Below are positions 32,470-43,119 of a DNA stretch of 64,000 nt, piece after piece; the first letter of the stretch is position 1; each line of letters begins with the position of its first letter. The position numbers and the translations under genes were made by a program. The stretch lies in NCBI GenBank assembly GCA_037576195.1, contig CM075101.1, positions 13,888,001 to 13,952,000 on the forward strand, read 5' to 3'. The stretch comes from Phytoseiulus persimilis. Its lineage: Eukaryota > Arthropoda > Arachnida > Mesostigmata > Phytoseiidae. The notes beneath the pieces were generated by a model that did not search any database, was not told the DNA's origin, and saw only the letters and a program-made list of their open reading frames with translations.

Positions 32470-33950
32470 GGTATCCACGTTAGCTGTTACCTCTCAAACG
32501 TGGGATCACTCCAAAGGTCGTGACGCCAGACCGAAGCACACCATTCCACTCCGATCTCAGCTTCGCGATCGAACCCCAACCGGAACGTGAATCGTCTCAG
32601 GTCTGAGGACCGGAATCGAGAGCTCCGGAGACGTCGAGATCAGGTGCAAGCCAGTCGATCGATGGCTCCGTTCAACCCGACCGCGGAAATGTTCGCGGAA
32701 CGATGAAACACGGGCCAGTGTCGCAGCCGGGACCTTCGTAACAGCGTCTCGTGAATATGTATTTCCTTTTCCTATCTTTGCCTCGGTAAGCCTTGCTGAG
32801 TCGACGACACATCGGCTCCAGGCGTATGGTAATTAGAGCAGTCGTCTCCCAACGACAGAAGCGGTGGGATCAGCATCAACAATTCGACTTTGTATGTATG
32901 TAAGTGAAATCACGCCGCCAGTCGAGAGATTGGGTGTGCTCGCGTGTGGGTGTAAGGGCAAAGAGAACAAAGCCCTTCCATCTATCTATCTACTATTCAG
33001 TAAGTCCGGAGTTGTGACTCGCCTGTCTCTCGCGTGTATCTTTCATCTGTCTCTATCTCTGGTTTTATCTATCGCCTGCTCGTTCTGTCTCTCATTCAAA
33101 GCTGTCGTCGTCCTCAGCACCGAAGTTTATCTGGTGCTGTCTCCCCGGTAACAACAGCGTCGACGATGACGACGAAAACGGCGGCACCGGCGACAACCAT
33201 GGCGACCGTACAGCTGCTTATCTGTGATGCATACGATCAGCGTGACGACGACATCGCCGCCGCCGCCGCGTTGGCCAAATCGAGGTTCACATTATGCTGA
33301 TGTTCCGTTATCAGCTCCGCTCGGCGCCGCTGGTCCTCCTCATTCCTCAACGTTTTCTGTTTTTCGCTCAAAAGTTCCGCGACTCAAACCATCGAAGCCG
33401 AATGTGGATCAATATGGGTGGAGAGCCACGATGGCGTGCTTCCAGGCGCGGAATTCATCCTCCGACGCGCTGAAGTCCGTCATTTCTGCAAGGATTTTTT
33501 TTTGGCGGAAGCAGGAGTCCCAATAGTCCACTTGCGCGTCTTGATCCATGACCAGCCAAGCAGGAGCGGCTGGCGGAATAAAATATCCACGGATGGCCGC
33601 CGCGGGACAACTGAAAAGGGATACACTCAGGAGGAACTTCGCATTTGAACGCAAGGAGGCCGTCGTCGGAAGAGAAATGGCTACCTGCCCGTTTGCTCGG
33701 CTGGCTGGCTGCTGTTGCTGTCATTGAAGAGTAAATTCATTCATACGCCGCTTGGCTTGCGGAGGTGGCGCGGTATTTTATCTAGATTTGCAGTGCGATT
33801 CGGTAGTACTCGAAGTCCTCGAGGGAACTTGAGGGCGTTCAAGTAGGAGGGAAAAGGGAGAGTCCGGGGACCAGCAGCAGGAGGAGGCAGAGCGAAGCGG
33901 GCACGCTCAGATTTATGGAGACGGGAATTCGAAAATTCCCACCAATGCTC
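32470..33950. other. No firm gene
   Basis: A 95-codon plus frame (32864-33151) encodes a hydrophobic Leu/Ser stretch, but it reads a TCTC/TATC pyrimidine tract. A minus ATG frame at 32231-32467 is weak. Poly-T of nine bases lies at 33497. Confidence 0.4.
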
Positions 33951-34039
33951 GGAACGATTCAATTGCTTTTGCTATCTGCCTCTCTTCCCGTCGCCTTTTC
34001 CCTCGGCTTCCTCTGATTTCTCCTTTTGTTTCCTCTCAG

Positions 34040-34300
34040 GGAGAAACTCGTAAGACAAAAGGTGAGGGTATCAATCGAATCGACGACCGCTGCGAGAACC
34101 GCCTCCGCTGTTTCCCTGATGCCGCCATAGAACCGGCCAAGCGCCGACGGCCAGCTAGCAGCGACGAAGGGAAACTTTCGATTCGGTTTTGTTCTCTTGA
34201 GCTGAAACGGATCTCCCACTGCCTTCCCTCCATCATCGGTGGCCAGTGCAATATGATTCTCAAGGTGTACGAGCGAGCGGTCGAGAGTTACTTCTCATAG
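34040..34300 (+). CDS. Candidate terminal exon, 86 residues
   Basis: The acceptor is a long pyrimidine tract ending TTTCCTCTCAG at 34039. The frame begins GETRKTKGEGINRIDDRC, has a basic patch (AKRRRPASSDEGKLSIRF) that resembles a nuclear localisation signal, and ends VYERAVESYFS before TAG. Lys, Glu and Ile are well represented. The minus strand is open for 86 codons over the same bases, so strand is not certain. The function is unknown. Confidence 0.36.
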   Translation, partial: GETRKTKGEGINRIDDRCENRLRCFPDAAIEPAKRRRPASSDEGKLSIRFCSLELKRISHCLPSIIGGQCNMILKVYERAVESYFS

Positions 34301-34683
34301 ATTAGCTCCTCAGGACGACGACGACGACGAAGTTCGGGAGCGAGCGGACAGCCCGTCAGGCACGCAGGCAGGCACCCAGCGAAAAGAACGAGGGTGACGA
34401 CGATGAAGCTCCAATGAAATGAGCACAGGGGTCGCGTGCGCTGTTATTAAGTTTTTCGGGGTTTGAAGAACCGCGTGCCCTTCACGTGCAGCCAAAGCTC
34501 CGCTATTGCTTGCCCGATACTCCCCCCGAGTTTTCCTCAAACTCGCTGTGAACCACCGCTCTCGTCCCCTTCCGGCGCAGCCGCTTTGATATCCCCCGGA
34601 TTTCGACACCCACCCAACAAGCATTGATGTAGTAGTGTCACTCCCCCCTAATGAGAGAATCTGGAACATCTTTTGGGCGCGGT

Positions 34684-34783
34684 GCGGCGCAGCGCCGCGC
34701 GACTAGGTAGAACTTCAACCCTGCTCAGTCGAAATCACTTCAGCGATTATGCAGCTCTTTCGGCAGCTGAGCTAAAGGGGCCG
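34684..34783 (-). tRNA. Weak tRNA-like sequence with GC hairpin
   Basis: On the minus strand, TAGCTCAGCTGC with AGCTC..GAGCT makes a good D-arm-like hairpin. A B-box-like GGTTGAAGTTC follows 54 bases later, longer than standard, so it would need an intron or long variable arm. No anticodon stem is convincing. GCGGCGC-A-GCGCCGC (34684-34698) forms a perfect 7-base-pair stem just beyond. Probably a pseudogene or chance. Confidence 0.18.
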
Positions 34784-34872
34784 CCATTCATGGAGCAATT
34801 ACGAACGCCTGAAAAGCTCGATATGATTTCAAGCCGCTGCGATTAACGTTCCCAATCCTCCGATCGTGTGAG

Positions 34873-34941
34873 GTCGATTTGCTGGATCAAGCTGCTCAAA
34901 CAGAGTTACGCTTCCGCGAACGACGGAAACAACGGCCGCAG
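34873..34941 (+). CDS. Possible 69-base internal exon
   Basis: A consensus donor (CGCAG before GTGAGC) ends an open stretch VDLLDQAAQTELRFRERR that starts behind a moderate acceptor at 34872. The frame also runs on past the donor as a Lys/Arg-rich sequence to 35085. No partner exon is known. Confidence 0.2.
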
Positions 34942-35099
34942 GTGAGCACCCTGTGCCGCCGCAGCCTTGATCGCATCAGGCGCGCTTCCGAGAGGGATGA
35001 ACCTTGGCGTCGGAAAAACAAAGACCGAGCTTCCCGAGAGAAAAAAAAGCTCCTCAACGCCGTCGTCCGACAGCACTGCGAATAGATAAGCACATCGCG

Positions 35100-38000
35100 G
35101 GCACGCGTTCTCGCCTTTAGACACACAAAGACATGGAGGACTAGTTAAATCGATGAACATACTCGAGAGATAATGCGGCAGCAAGGGCTGCAGGATCAGC
35201 AGCATGCGTAGGAAAATCCGCAATGCACGTGCGTGCAACTGTTACTCCTGTCGCGAAAATAATGAAAAGGTCTGTCCTGATACGATTATATCGCTCCCTC
35301 ACGCGCGCGCCCAGTCGATCCCATTCTCTGTGTCTCTATCTCTCGCTTATCTGTGTGATGTGTTGAGGGGGGGGGGGCTTGAACGAGGTGCTGAAACCCT
35401 ACTGCTGATGCTGCTGCTGCCGCCACCGCTGCTGATGCTGAATCCATCCGCCTGTTACCTCTTCTTATCTGAAGTCACGTGAGGGATCATCCAATTCTCG
35501 TCGACTACCTACCTCGGTTCTCACTCAGTCAACAGGGGCTGGTTCCTTCCTCCTACATACCTCTCGCATCCGAAAGTGCCTGTTGATGGGTATGAATTGT
35601 TTTTTTTTTCACCCTCGAGTCTTTCCTAGCCTGCGATGGCATGCGCATGCTCCCGCTTAAAACCGAGAACGACCACCGAATTTTAGTATGGAACAGCCTT
35701 TTGATCTAAATTGAGAACGGAGTCGTGCGTCAAGCCTCAACAGGGTGCTGCACGGCGAATTCTTCACATTTGTTGGAGGCAATCTTGCATGTCTCTGCCA
35801 ATTGATAGCTCATCCTCATCATAGACCACACGCGCATCTCCGCCACCAGCACCGTCTCGGAGGTGGCCTTCCATTGTCGGCGCTCTCAAAATACTTCGTG
35901 CTCTTCTCCGTCTGACTCCCTCCAACGAAGCATGAGCTCACAGTTGCCTTAATTCAAGATGTCTCAGTCATGAGAGGCTTATTAAAGAGGATTCAAGCCC
36001 CGAGATGCTCTTTTGCCTATCGCGAGCGATCCATCCGTCTTCAGCTCGCATGTCGGCGTGCTCCGTAGTGCATTTTATTATTATTTCCCCAGCGGGTAGC
36101 GTATGTCTCTACGGTTGTTGAAAAATATGCGAATTTGGAGTTTATGTACGGAGCACATTAGGGAGCGTTTCGAATGCTGGCAAGGCGGAACGAATCGTCG
36201 AGTGGCGGTTTCTCGGGACAGGAGTGAGCACAGCCAGCCAGTCAGTCGAGCAGCGCACGATGAACGAACGAACGAGGCTGCGTCGCATTTGCGAGACTAG
36301 ATGGCAGATATCCGGATTGAGATTTCGTTTCGGAAAGCGCTTCTCCCAAATCCCGTGGCTGGAGTTGCCGCGTCGTCGACTCGCTCGCGCCGTGCGAGAA
36401 TCGCGACTCCGCAAGCGAGGCTGACGGGCAGGCTCAGCCGAGTCGAGTTGCGGCGAAGCCACCTTTTCTATTCGAACTCTATTCTCCGGAAGTGTCGGCG
36501 GTGCCGCTTTTGCGTGTCATAATCGAGAAACCACTTAATGCGTTTTTCATTAGCCGCCTCCGCTCGCAGCCCGGCTGCCAGCCAGCCAAAGCAGCGGCTC
36601 AATGCAAACGAGCAGCCCACCGACCAACGAACGGGTCCATTCTTGGGTGCCACCAACAGCCGCCATCATCAGTCAGGGCAACACTCCCACGAGCTATTAC
36701 AGTATCGTCTCACGGAGCGCGATCCTCTCCGAATCGTCGACATCCAACCGTCGTCGGGGGTGGAACACGCAAAGCAAAAGGAGCTCCGCTCCAAGCGCCG
36801 CGGTCGCCGCAAAATCGTCCGGGGGAATCCCCCGTCGTCGCCCTGGCCGGCCGTCGGAGTCAATTACGATTCGAGTGTGCTATGAGCTCCTCGTTCGCGA
36901 TGAAGGATGCCGATATCGTAACGAGAAAGTACAACCAGAGGCAGGAGGGTTAGGACGGGGAACGGAAGATGGAGGCAGCTGAGGGAAGGGGACCGGGATC
37001 AAGCTACCATGCTCACACACTCACATACATAGTCATACATTCGGTGGCCACATCGAGCTGGGTGGCATGCACGCAGCCACTGCACCTCCATTGTTGCCTC
37101 CTTTTGTGTCTCGTTCACCTTAGCACTCCCGTGGACTTCAGTGCTGATGTGGCTGCTGCTGTAAATATGTAAATAGAGCGAGCAGGAACAGAGCGGCCGG
37201 GCGGACGCACAGATCGATGCAAACACACACAGCTCTACGAGCGACTCAGCAGCTTAAATAAAGCAAATACGGCAAAATACTACGAGAAGAATTCCTCTTG
37301 CTTCATCCATTGTTGAACATCTTAGTGGAGGAGAGATCGCTGGCTGTCACTCGAAGATCGTCGTTAGACTTAACATTGGTGAGGAGGTCCAACACCGTAC
37401 AAACACTGACACACACATAGGTATACATCGATACGATACCCCACTACTGTACAATACAATGGAGCGCATACACTGGCCATGGTGAGCAGTGCACTTGGGA
37501 GGCCTCTGCCTCTGGCTTTATCCTGGAGCACGCAGTTCTGATATAGATCCGTCATTAGTTGACAAAGCCCACCCATTAAACCTGTACAGCGGGGAAGCAT
37601 TCCTGTCTTTCCCTAGTCACTTTCTTTTCTTTTCTCACGTCAAGGCTTGCTGTTGCACAACGAGGCACGGCACAGCGACAACAGACAGCGTAACCCTCCG
37701 CGAGCGAGCCATATCCCGCGCATGCTGTCCAGGACGTCAATCAGAACACGAAGCAGAGATTCCTCGCTCAACTCCCCCCAGTAGCTCCGGAACAGAAACA
37801 GCAGCAGCGTCGTAAACGTTCCCCATTCTTCTTCTGCTCGCTTGAGCTTGCAAGTGCTGGAGGTCCGGAGACGCGCGGAGTTCATTCATCCGCTGTCCGT
37901 AGCAGACACGAAGACAGAGGAATCGTCGTCTGCTCGTCGTCATTGTTGTTGGCGGAGTAGCCGAGGTTTCGGGATAATCCCGGCTCGGCCGACGGAGACT

Positions 38001-38200
38001 ACGAGAAGTGAAGATGACAAACAGTCCATACAATACGACCAATAAATTTTGTCCTCCAAGCTGTCCGCGTCCTCCGTCCTGGCTAGCTTCTTTTTGTGCT
38101 CGTTCGCTCGCTCACTCACTCGTCTGCTTGTTCGCTTCTTTCATGCTTGTTAGTGTGTCCTACATTCTTGTGCGACTTAACTAACTTTTAAAAGAGAGGT
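35100..38200. other. No firm gene; simple repeats
   Basis: G11 lies at 35367-35377 and CTG/CCG triplets at 35400-35440. A strong acceptor (CTCGTTCACCTTAG, 37120) leads only to a 15-codon tail. CAGC/CAGT units occur at 36225-36245 and TCGC/TCAC units at 38100-38125. Open frames at 36.5-37 kb are Arg-rich in all phases. Confidence 0.4.
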
Positions 38201-38229
38201 GGACTTGGAGGAGGTGGTTCTCCTGTATC

Positions 38230-38628
38230 TTGGGGAATAAATCATTGAGGACACAGCTCGCTTTCGATAGTAGAAAAACAGGACCCGCAAGAACTAGCTG
38301 CGAAAAAGTCTTAGAGATTGTTGTGACAGGGCGTCACGACGACCACTGTGAGCGAGCTTTGTTTGAGACAGAAGGACACTCTGCAATCGGGCAACATGTG
38401 CGGTGTCCTCACTTTCTTATTCCGCTCGGTGGGCTCTCCTCAGGCGGCGACCCGATCCCGTTGAGAGAAGCCAACTCGCTTCTCTGGCGCATAGATAGCA
38501 TTTGCCACGAGCTACTGTTCACAATGCCAAAAGATTATCGCAGCAGCAGCTTGAGAGATAGCCGCAGTTGCAGCTTGCGAAACCGAAGAACGGACCCACC
38601 GACGACGGCTTGCTCGGCTACAGGATAA
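38230..38628 (+). CDS. Possible 132-codon open exon
   Basis: The frame has no early ATG, so it would be an internal or terminal exon. The peptide has balanced Asp, Glu, Gly and Leu in its first 100 residues (SICHELLFTMPKDYRS), and a Ser/Arg-rich end produced by AGC triplets. No strong acceptor is visible at its start. The family is unknown. Confidence 0.22.
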   Translation: MGNKSLRTQLAFDSRKTGPARTSCEKVLEIVVTGRHDDHCERALFETEGHSAIGQHVRCPHFLIPLGGLSSGGDPIPLREANSLLWRIDSICHELLFTMPKDYRSSSLRDSRSCSLRNRRTDPPTTACSATG

Positions 38629-38671
38629 GATTGTGGTGGTAGCGGTGGTCTTCTGAGCCTTCATCTCCTCA

Positions 38672-38693
38672 GTCGTCGTCGTCGTCGTCGTCG
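38672..38693. repeat. GTC triplet run
   Basis: Seven GTC units. Confidence 0.9.
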
Positions 38694-38849
38694 TTGTTGC
38701 CACTCCTCGCTCTCTCAGGAGAGTCAGCCGAGAGTGGGAATTGAAATGATAACAACTGATAACACAACAGGGAGAGGGATGGGAAAAGGACGGCGGCGCG
38801 GCTCGCGACCTGACGAACGGAGAGCATGGTGACACGTGACGGAGGAGTG

Positions 38850-40080
38850 AGATCCTCGACTTGTTCCACATGCAGACACCCGACGTATCGACAAGCTCGA
38901 AAGGCTTACCCCAGTGAATATCATGATCTCCCTCTCTCTCCTTGTTATTATTACTCCAGTCCTGATTATGTGAACGGGCTTGGCGGCACGGTGGTACGAC
39001 GACGACTCCGTGTCGTTGCAAAAACAAACCCCAGCACCGAGCCGACTCGAGTGGAGTCTGTATTATCAGACTTCGCACCCGTTTTTGGAGCATTCAGGAG
39101 AAGCCGACGCGCGTCCTCGACTCGCTGCAACGCTAATCAGCTGCCCTCGGACGGAAGCGACTCGCAGGAACTTGCGCAGGAACGGATTTCCAGCGTTTGA
39201 AGGAGCGTATAATGGAAAAGTAATGTCCCCGCCACCGTCGACCACCTGTGCGGTGGGAATCGCCTCGGGGTCAATGGGGTGTGCCTAATGCAATGATCAT
39301 CAACTCAGCCGTGGCTGTCTGCGCGGTAGTCATCGTCGAAAAGCTTTGAAAAATTGGATGAAGAGCTAAAACTCGGAAATACTTTCAGTGTTAGACGGAG
39401 GAGAGGAGTCGAATGCTGAAACGTAGAAGGAAAATAAGAAAACGAGAGGGAGTCGGAGCAAAAAGTGAAAGCCCTCCAAACAAGATTAGTGCATGAGCGA
39501 ATAAGCTCGCGATTCATCGAGCGGCGAGTAATAATCTCCGTGGCTTCGGGAAGAGCTGTAACCTGAACCGGAACCGAGGTCGTCGGGGATCCAGTTGGGA
39601 CGAGGCGGATCTCCTCCAGGCCCTCGTCGCGGCTCAAACTCCTCGTCCGCCTTCAGTCGACATCCAGTAGGTCTCACGTCGGATCCGAACGTGACCGCGA
39701 CAAGCGATGCTCGGCGGATGGACGACCTGAAGAGCACCCTGACGCGAGAGTCCTCGTTCGGCGGAGAGTTCCCGTGCGACAGAAGAGGAAAACCTTGTCT
39801 CGGGGCTATTTGAAGTTACCGGTGACTGTTGCCGCTGCTCGTTCCCCGCTCGTCAGCCTTCATATTTAGCGGGTTTGGGAGCAAACATACCGACGGTGTC
39901 AAGAGGAATCAGTACGCGAGGGCTCGGGGCTAATGCGATTACCAGCCATGGACGCAGGGCGCGAAGCGTGGCTTCAGCCAATTGAGGGAGCGCCGCAGGA
40001 GGTGAAGGTGACGCGTGATAGCCATATGAATACGGGGACGCCTGAGGCAAGTGACGACTCCCGACTCGATGGTTGAACGA
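38850..40080. other. No firm gene
   Basis: Frames of 80-124 codons lie on both strands without good splice signals. Confidence 0.4.
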
Positions 40081-40085
40081 ACTAG

Positions 40086-40125
40086 AGAACGAACGAACGA
40101 ACGAGCGACCGACCGACCGACCGAA
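40086..40125. repeat. GAAC/GAGC/GACC drifting four-base tract
   Basis: GAAC units are followed by one GAGC and then GACC units. It is the clearest case of the unit changing by one base. Confidence 0.9.
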
Positions 40126-40667
40126 TGGATGCACGGACCAAGGAACGAAGCGACGGACGACCGAACGAGGATGATGCGCCTGTCAACATTCAATGAGCTT
40201 ATTTCAACAGAGGCAACAAGCCAAGCACACCGGGAACCCTCCTCCTAGATCGAGGATCAGACTGTGATCGGAATCCCTATTCCCGCTCTTGCCTTGTTCT
40301 CTCCGAGCTCTGCTCGGCGGAGAGAGCAGACCTCGCGGCGAGAAGAGTCAACGAGGAAGATTACCCTCGGCTCGTCAGCGGGTCGGGGCGGATATTCCAG
40401 TGCGGATCCGGACACCACACCGTTCGTCTGGGACCCGGAATCGATTTGTGCCGATTCGGAACTTCGCGGGGTTCCGATCTCCCTCCGCCGTGACTCGGCC
40501 CCGCTCACGTCCGGGGAAGTTCTCGGACCGTGCTGCCGAACCGACAAAACTGCGGAGGATGCGTTTGATTAAAAATCAGCTAATCGTCGGTGGTCCATCA
40601 TCCGGCCGAGGTTGTTTGCGATCCATTTCAGGCGTTTGGGAGGACACGGGAGGGTGAGCCGGCAAGG

Positions 40668-41291
40668 ATGAGGTGGAATGGAGATCTCTGGGGAGAAGCT
40701 TCGAGCAGAAGTGCCAGGACGACGAGTGGGAAGGTTTCACGACTGGCCATCGAGGAGTGCTGCCATTCATCACTGAGGATTAACATCAGCGCACCGGCAG
40801 CTCCACCAGTGGCGGAGACGAGGAGCTGCCCGCCCGAGAAGCTTAGCTTGACGCGTTTGCTTCTAGTCGTGTATGTTGAACCTGGCAAGCATATGTCGCT
40901 GCTCCGCAGTGCCTGTTTTTCCGACTCCCGCGCCAACGGGCTCGTGGACAACTCAGGATCCGCTGAGAGGTTGCCGGCGGGGCGTCCGGCGGGGCGCTCA
41001 TCGGGAACACGTCCGCCTCTGTTTGTTCCGCGTGAGGAATGGGCAGAAAACCGACGACAGCTCGCCGCGCTGTGGAATCGGCCGGCAGTGTCATCGAGCT
41101 CGTTGATTCGATTCTCCAAGACTCGGCAGAGCCTGGCTGGCTATCCTGTTGTCGTGGAGAGTTGTTCGGTCGAGTTTGCAAACATGAAGCACCGCATCAA
41201 GCAGCATATGTCAGTTGGGCTCCGGATCGAGAGCGGAGCTCCGACCGCAGCGCCGCACAATACTGTTTGTTCGAGCGATAGTTTAACCTGA
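40668..41291 (+). CDS. Candidate 207-residue ORF
   Basis: ATG at 40668 (A at -3) opens 207 codons to TGA, among the longest ATG frames in the window. Ala, Ser, Arg and Glu are high, and a hydrophobic stretch (LTRLLLVVYVEPG) lies near residue 63. The minus strand is open in two frames over the same DNA, one with a signal-peptide-like MASRETFPLVVLALLLEASP starting at 40752. Strand is therefore not certain. Confidence 0.28.
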   Translation: MRWNGDLWGEASSRSARTTSGKVSRLAIEECCHSSLRINISAPAAPPVAETRSCPPEKLSLTRLLLVVYVEPGKHMSLLRSACFSDSRANGLVDNSGSAERLPAGRPAGRSSGTRPPLFVPREEWAENRRQLAALWNRPAVSSSSLIRFSKTRQSLAGYPVVVESCSVEFANMKHRIKQHMSVGLRIESGAPTAAPHNTVCSSDSLT

Positions 41292-41400
41292 ACACAATTA
41301 ACGCATTCGAGCTTGACGCAAATGATTCTGGAGCTCATTGTCACAGCATTCTTCGCGCGCTAAAAATAACATCAACACATCTGACACTGTGTCACTGTGT

Positions 41401-41437
41401 GAACGACCGACCGACCGACTGACTGAGTGAGTGAGCG
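41401..41437. repeat. GACC/GACT/GAGT drifting four-base tract
   Basis: GACC units change to GACT and then to GAGT. Confidence 0.85.
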
Positions 41438-41450
41438 GGTGCTGCTTGAT

Positions 41451-41499
41451 ACGACACTGCATGCACGCATGCATGCATGCGAGAATCCATGCATGTATG
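41451..41499. repeat. GCAT self-complementary tract
   Basis: Repeated GCAT, GCATGC and CATGTATG units give many short palindromes. CATGCATGC recurs near 41815. Confidence 0.8.
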
Positions 41500-41972
41500 T
41501 TGTCGGAGAAACAGCGACGAGAGCAACACATCACAATGGAAAGTGAAACAGGTCGCTCTCCTGTCCGGTTTCATTTCTCTTCACACGAGATGGCAACGTT
41601 GCTGAACGCTCGGTCGACACCGAGGACTTCCTGACGGTCTTCGCACTCGTTGCAGAACTGAAACGGATGGATTCAAGAACGTCACGAGCGTTTCGAATGG
41701 ATCTAGTTCCGATGACCGCGCTGCGAAAGTCTGATAGCGTTCGACCTAGGACTTCTGTGATGCCGCTGAGCTTTTCAACGTGCGTAGGCGCATGCATTCA
41801 GCCAACCGGAGGCGTGCATGCATGCCATCAGGGATAGAATATTGGTGCTTCATCTTTCTCTATCCGACGACGGCAGATCACCCTAAAGCAGCCAGGAAAG
41901 GAGACGTGCATTCTTTCAGCCTGCCTTTAAGTAGTTTTCTCCGTCTTCAAGTTGACCTGTCGCCTTCTATGA

Positions 41973-42209
41973 CGCGTTCGGAGCTACTCCATTCTTGTCG
42001 ATGACAGATTGGGAATCGAATCGAACTTAGTCAGCGAGTTTGCGGGCCCGCTAGCTGCTGAGAGCGTTTATTTCTCTCTCAACGCGGCAGTCGACGCTCC
42101 CGAGCGAGCCATTGTGAGCTGTGCTTGCGAGTGCCCGTACAGTGTTCACCCGACCAGGGGTCACCGGAGCCGAGGACGGGCGTCGACAGCAGTAGTTCCC
42201 ACTCGTTGA
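41973..42209 (+). CDS. Candidate open exon, 78 codons
   Basis: The frame has no early ATG. The first two thirds (ILVDDRLGIESNLVSEFAGP, then Ala-rich) are low in Arg and clearly protein-like. The last third is Arg-rich and may lie beyond a donor. Two Cys pairs occur in SCACECP. A weak acceptor lies near 41983. The family is unknown. Confidence 0.28.
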   Translation, partial: RVRSYSILVDDRLGIESNLVSEFAGPLAAESVYFSLNAAVDAPERAIVSCACECPYSVHPTRGHRSRGRASTAVVPTR

Positions 42210-42661
42210 GCATGTCCACCGGGAAGTCACGGACTGGGATGCGCTCTCCGGATTTGTCGTCCATCGACGCGGTTTAATATTCGATCGTTGATGATAACTC
42301 GTCAAACGACCGCTTGAATACGGCCGTGCCAACCTGTCACGGTCCCTGCTCTGGTTTCAGGGATCTTTCTCTCGTTTGCACGAGCTCCTGTTGTTTCCCT
42401 CGAGTCACTGGGTCGTCGTCAGATGCGAGCGAGCGGAGGGCTGGCGACGCGCTCTGAGTGCCTACCTGGACGAGGCTGAATATATTTTCTAACAATAAAT
42501 ATTTGAGAAGATAGCGGATATATGGAGATGGCTAGCGAAAACACCAGATGCTCCTCGGGTTTTTCTGCTGCCGCGGCCGCTCCTGCCGCCGGTGTCGTTT
42601 TGTTTGGGAGCTCGTTTCAGCGCACGTAGGAACGGCTATCCGTTCGTCCGACTGCCAATGA

Positions 42662-43099
42662 ACGCAGCTCGTGCTGGCGATTCAAGGCATGCCAGGACGC
42701 GGTGAATCGCTCCGAATAAAACAGTTCTTCCCCACCCCCGGCTTGAACATCGACACCGTTCTGCGAGAAACGGTGAGCAGCTGCACTCATTTGCAGGAAC
42801 TGCACGATGACGTTGAGAAGGTTTCGAAATACATATTTGAAGAATCGCGTGTAAGTATCTCGATGTTTTCAGGAGCAATTAGGTTTTACGATGCTGCCGT
42901 GTTAGGTTCGTTGATCAAGCAACAGCTGAATCCACCCCATCACGCTATACAAATAAAGTCGACGGCGGACATTCTACCGCCCCTGCTGGAGCTGGAGGGG
43001 GGGGGGGGGGGCGACAATGAGTCTTTTGGGGACGGAACGAAGGCGGGGACGGAGGGATCCAGCGAGTGGTATCTCTTCGGTAATCTGTGTTCTCCGTGA
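42662..43099 (+). CDS. Candidate coding exon with G15 run
   Basis: The frame is open for 145 codons; the first ATG is at 42689. Arg is only about 3 percent, with many Glu, Asp, Ile, Val and Leu, and LQELHDDVEKVSKYIFEES looks helical. It is one of the most protein-like frames here. Two GT..AG pairs lie inside: 42773-42796 (24 bases, in frame) and 42851-42872 (22 bases, GTAAGT..TTTTCAG). Using the second gives a short tail to TAG. G15 at 42997-43011 encodes a Gly run and is a risk for frameshift or assembly error. Confidence 0.4.
   Translation, partial: TQLVLAIQGMPGRGESLRIKQFFPTPGLNIDTVLRETVSSCTHLQELHDDVEKVSKYIFEESRVSISMFSGAIRFYDAAVLGSLIKQQLNPPHHAIQIKSTADILPPLLELEGGGGGDNESFGDGTKAGTEGSSEWYLFGNLCSP
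42997..43011. repeat. Poly-G run, 15 bases
   Basis: Fifteen G in a row, inside the frame at 42662-43099. Confidence 0.95.
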
Positions 43100-43119
43100 A
43101 CTTGACCTGTTAAGGCCAG

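Noticed and set aside
34942-35085. bZIP-like basic region
   Set aside because: Lys/Arg-rich with an Asn, but the Asn, Ala and Arg spacing does not match the bZIP consensus, and a splice donor lies before it.
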